Shown here: positions 4,683 through 5,367 of the stretch, piece by piece
Position numbering within the stretch: the stretch's first letter is position 1
Layout of the letters: each line of letters starts with the position of its first letter
DNA from: an uncultured Pseudomonadota bacterium
GTDB lineage: Bacteria > Pseudomonadota > Alphaproteobacteria > Rs-D84
Length of the DNA stretch: 5,367 bases
Assembly (NCBI GenBank): GCA_945483255.1
Contig: CALYRP010000056.1
Location: 1 to 5,367, forward strand
Direction of reading: 5' to 3'
Notes under the pieces: model-generated
Seen by the model: the letters and a program-made list of their open reading frames with translations, nothing else
Database searches by the model: none
What the model was told of the DNA's origin: nothing
Translations under genes and position numbers: made by a program

Positions 4683-5367
4683 ATGCTTCGTTTTATTAAA
4701 TCGTTATTTGTTAAACCAAAGAAACGCAAAAATGGTGTTTCTGTGAAAGATTTTTACAATGAATCTGCAGAAAAAGAATTCACACGAACAACAAAAAATG
4801 CGGCGCATATGTTGGAATTTCAAACTACAGAGTTTTTTTATAAAAAATATCTTAAAAAAGGCATGAAGATTTTGGATGCCGGTGGTGGACCTGGGCGATA
4901 CACAGTCGATTTGGCGAAACAAGGCCATCATATGACTTTGTTAGACATTTCGGATAAAGAATTAGAAGTCGCCAAACGAAAAATAAAACAAAATCGTGTT
5001 GGTAAGTTTGTTGATTCTGTGGATTTGGCTTCTATCACAGATTTGCCATATAAAGATAATTCTTTTGATATGGTTTTATGCATTGGCGGTCCACTATCAC
5101 ATTTACGTACAGATGCTGAACGAAAAAAAGCAATCAAAGAATTAGTTCGTGTTGCAAAACCCGGGGCAACTATATTTATATCTGTGATGGCACGACCAGC
5201 GGTATTAAATTTATGTGTCAAAGATTTTAAAGAATATTTAAAAACATACGGATATAAAAACGAAAAAGATTTTTGGAACGAAACAAACATACTGACACAG
5301 ACTGGCGATGATAATTGGTTTGTGGGTTGTTCCTATGCACATTTTTATTGGCCAAGCGAATTGAAAG
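4683..5367 (+). CDS. Class I SAM-dependent methyltransferase, 3' end beyond window
   Basis: The ATG at 4683 follows AAGGAGA at 4670-4676 and a near-consensus promoter. The frame is open for 228 codons to the window edge. A basic N-terminus (residues 1-18) leads to FYNESAEKEF, then motif I LDAGGGPGRYT (64-74), TLLDIS with acidic Asp88, the pre-strand-four SFDMVLCIGGPLSHL (127-141) and KPGATIFISVM (around 160-170). This is a complete SAM-binding core of the Methyltransf_11/25 (UbiE-like) type. The substrate is unknown: small-molecule or lipid methylation is as plausible as any other. The later part, including WNETNILTQTGDDNWF and YAHFYWPSEL, is a substrate-side segment. Its promoter lies just downstream of repeat copy B. 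It is divergent from the methyltransferase at 4369, with separate promoters. Confidence 0.88.
   Translation, partial: MLRFIKSLFVKPKKRKNGVSVKDFYNESAEKEFTRTTKNAAHMLEFQTTEFFYKKYLKKGMKILDAGGGPGRYTVDLAKQGHHMTLLDISDKELEVAKRKIKQNRVGKFVDSVDLASITDLPYKDNSFDMVLCIGGPLSHLRTDAERKKAIKELVRVAKPGATIFISVMARPAVLNLCVKDFKEYLKTYGYKNEKDFWNETNILTQTGDDNWFVGCSYAHFYWPSELK

Noticed and set aside
4704..5290. Two minus-strand open frames opposite the last gene
   Set aside because: Both are antisense to the methyltransferase, whose motifs, promoter and ribosome binding site are clear.

Overview
The window is AT-rich, uses standard bacterial codons and promoter boxes, and encodes cell-envelope-type functions. A DUF374 acyltransferase and a small-molecule kinase with an LPS-enzyme-like N-terminus point to a Gram-negative bacterium. 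An AT-rich alphaproteobacterium (gut or host-associated clade) is my best guess, but no marker gene here proves it.

Layout. Bases 1-687 (+) hold the 3' part of a DUF374 lysophospholipid/lipid A-type acyltransferase. Bases 737-2185 (+) encode a 482-residue protein I cannot assign; it has its own extended -10 promoter. A gene on the minus strand (about 3040 down to 2279) encodes an aminoglycoside/choline-kinase-like phosphotransferase and converges on it. Bases 3116-3189 are a tRNA-Gln(CTG) with encoded CCA, transcribed divergently from the kinase gene.

Bases 3190-3772 contain no credible protein gene but are full of structure. The tRNA 3' end plus its terminator is repeated perfectly (56 bp, 3170-3225 and 3340-3395). 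A third, shorter tRNA tail lies at 3575-3590, again followed by a strong terminator, and a near-perfect inverted tail lies at 3402-3414. Between the tails sit compact, highly foldable cassettes. One, at 3265-3342, has the same architecture as two nearly identical 82-bp repeats at 3649-3730 and 4523-4604. Substitutions between the two close copies fall in predicted loops, and the more distant copy keeps a helix through compensating changes.

The two close copies flank a minus-strand class I SAM-dependent methyltransferase gene (4369 down to 3773). The second copy is followed by a hairpin and a good sigma70-type promoter driving another class I methyltransferase (4683 (+), running off the window). 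The protein genes do not form one operon: orientation changes repeatedly, and most genes have a promoter or terminator of their own. The most interesting material is the noncoding tRNA-tail array and the structured repeat family, which look like small mobile cassettes and/or structured RNAs. Both readings are inferences from sequence alone.
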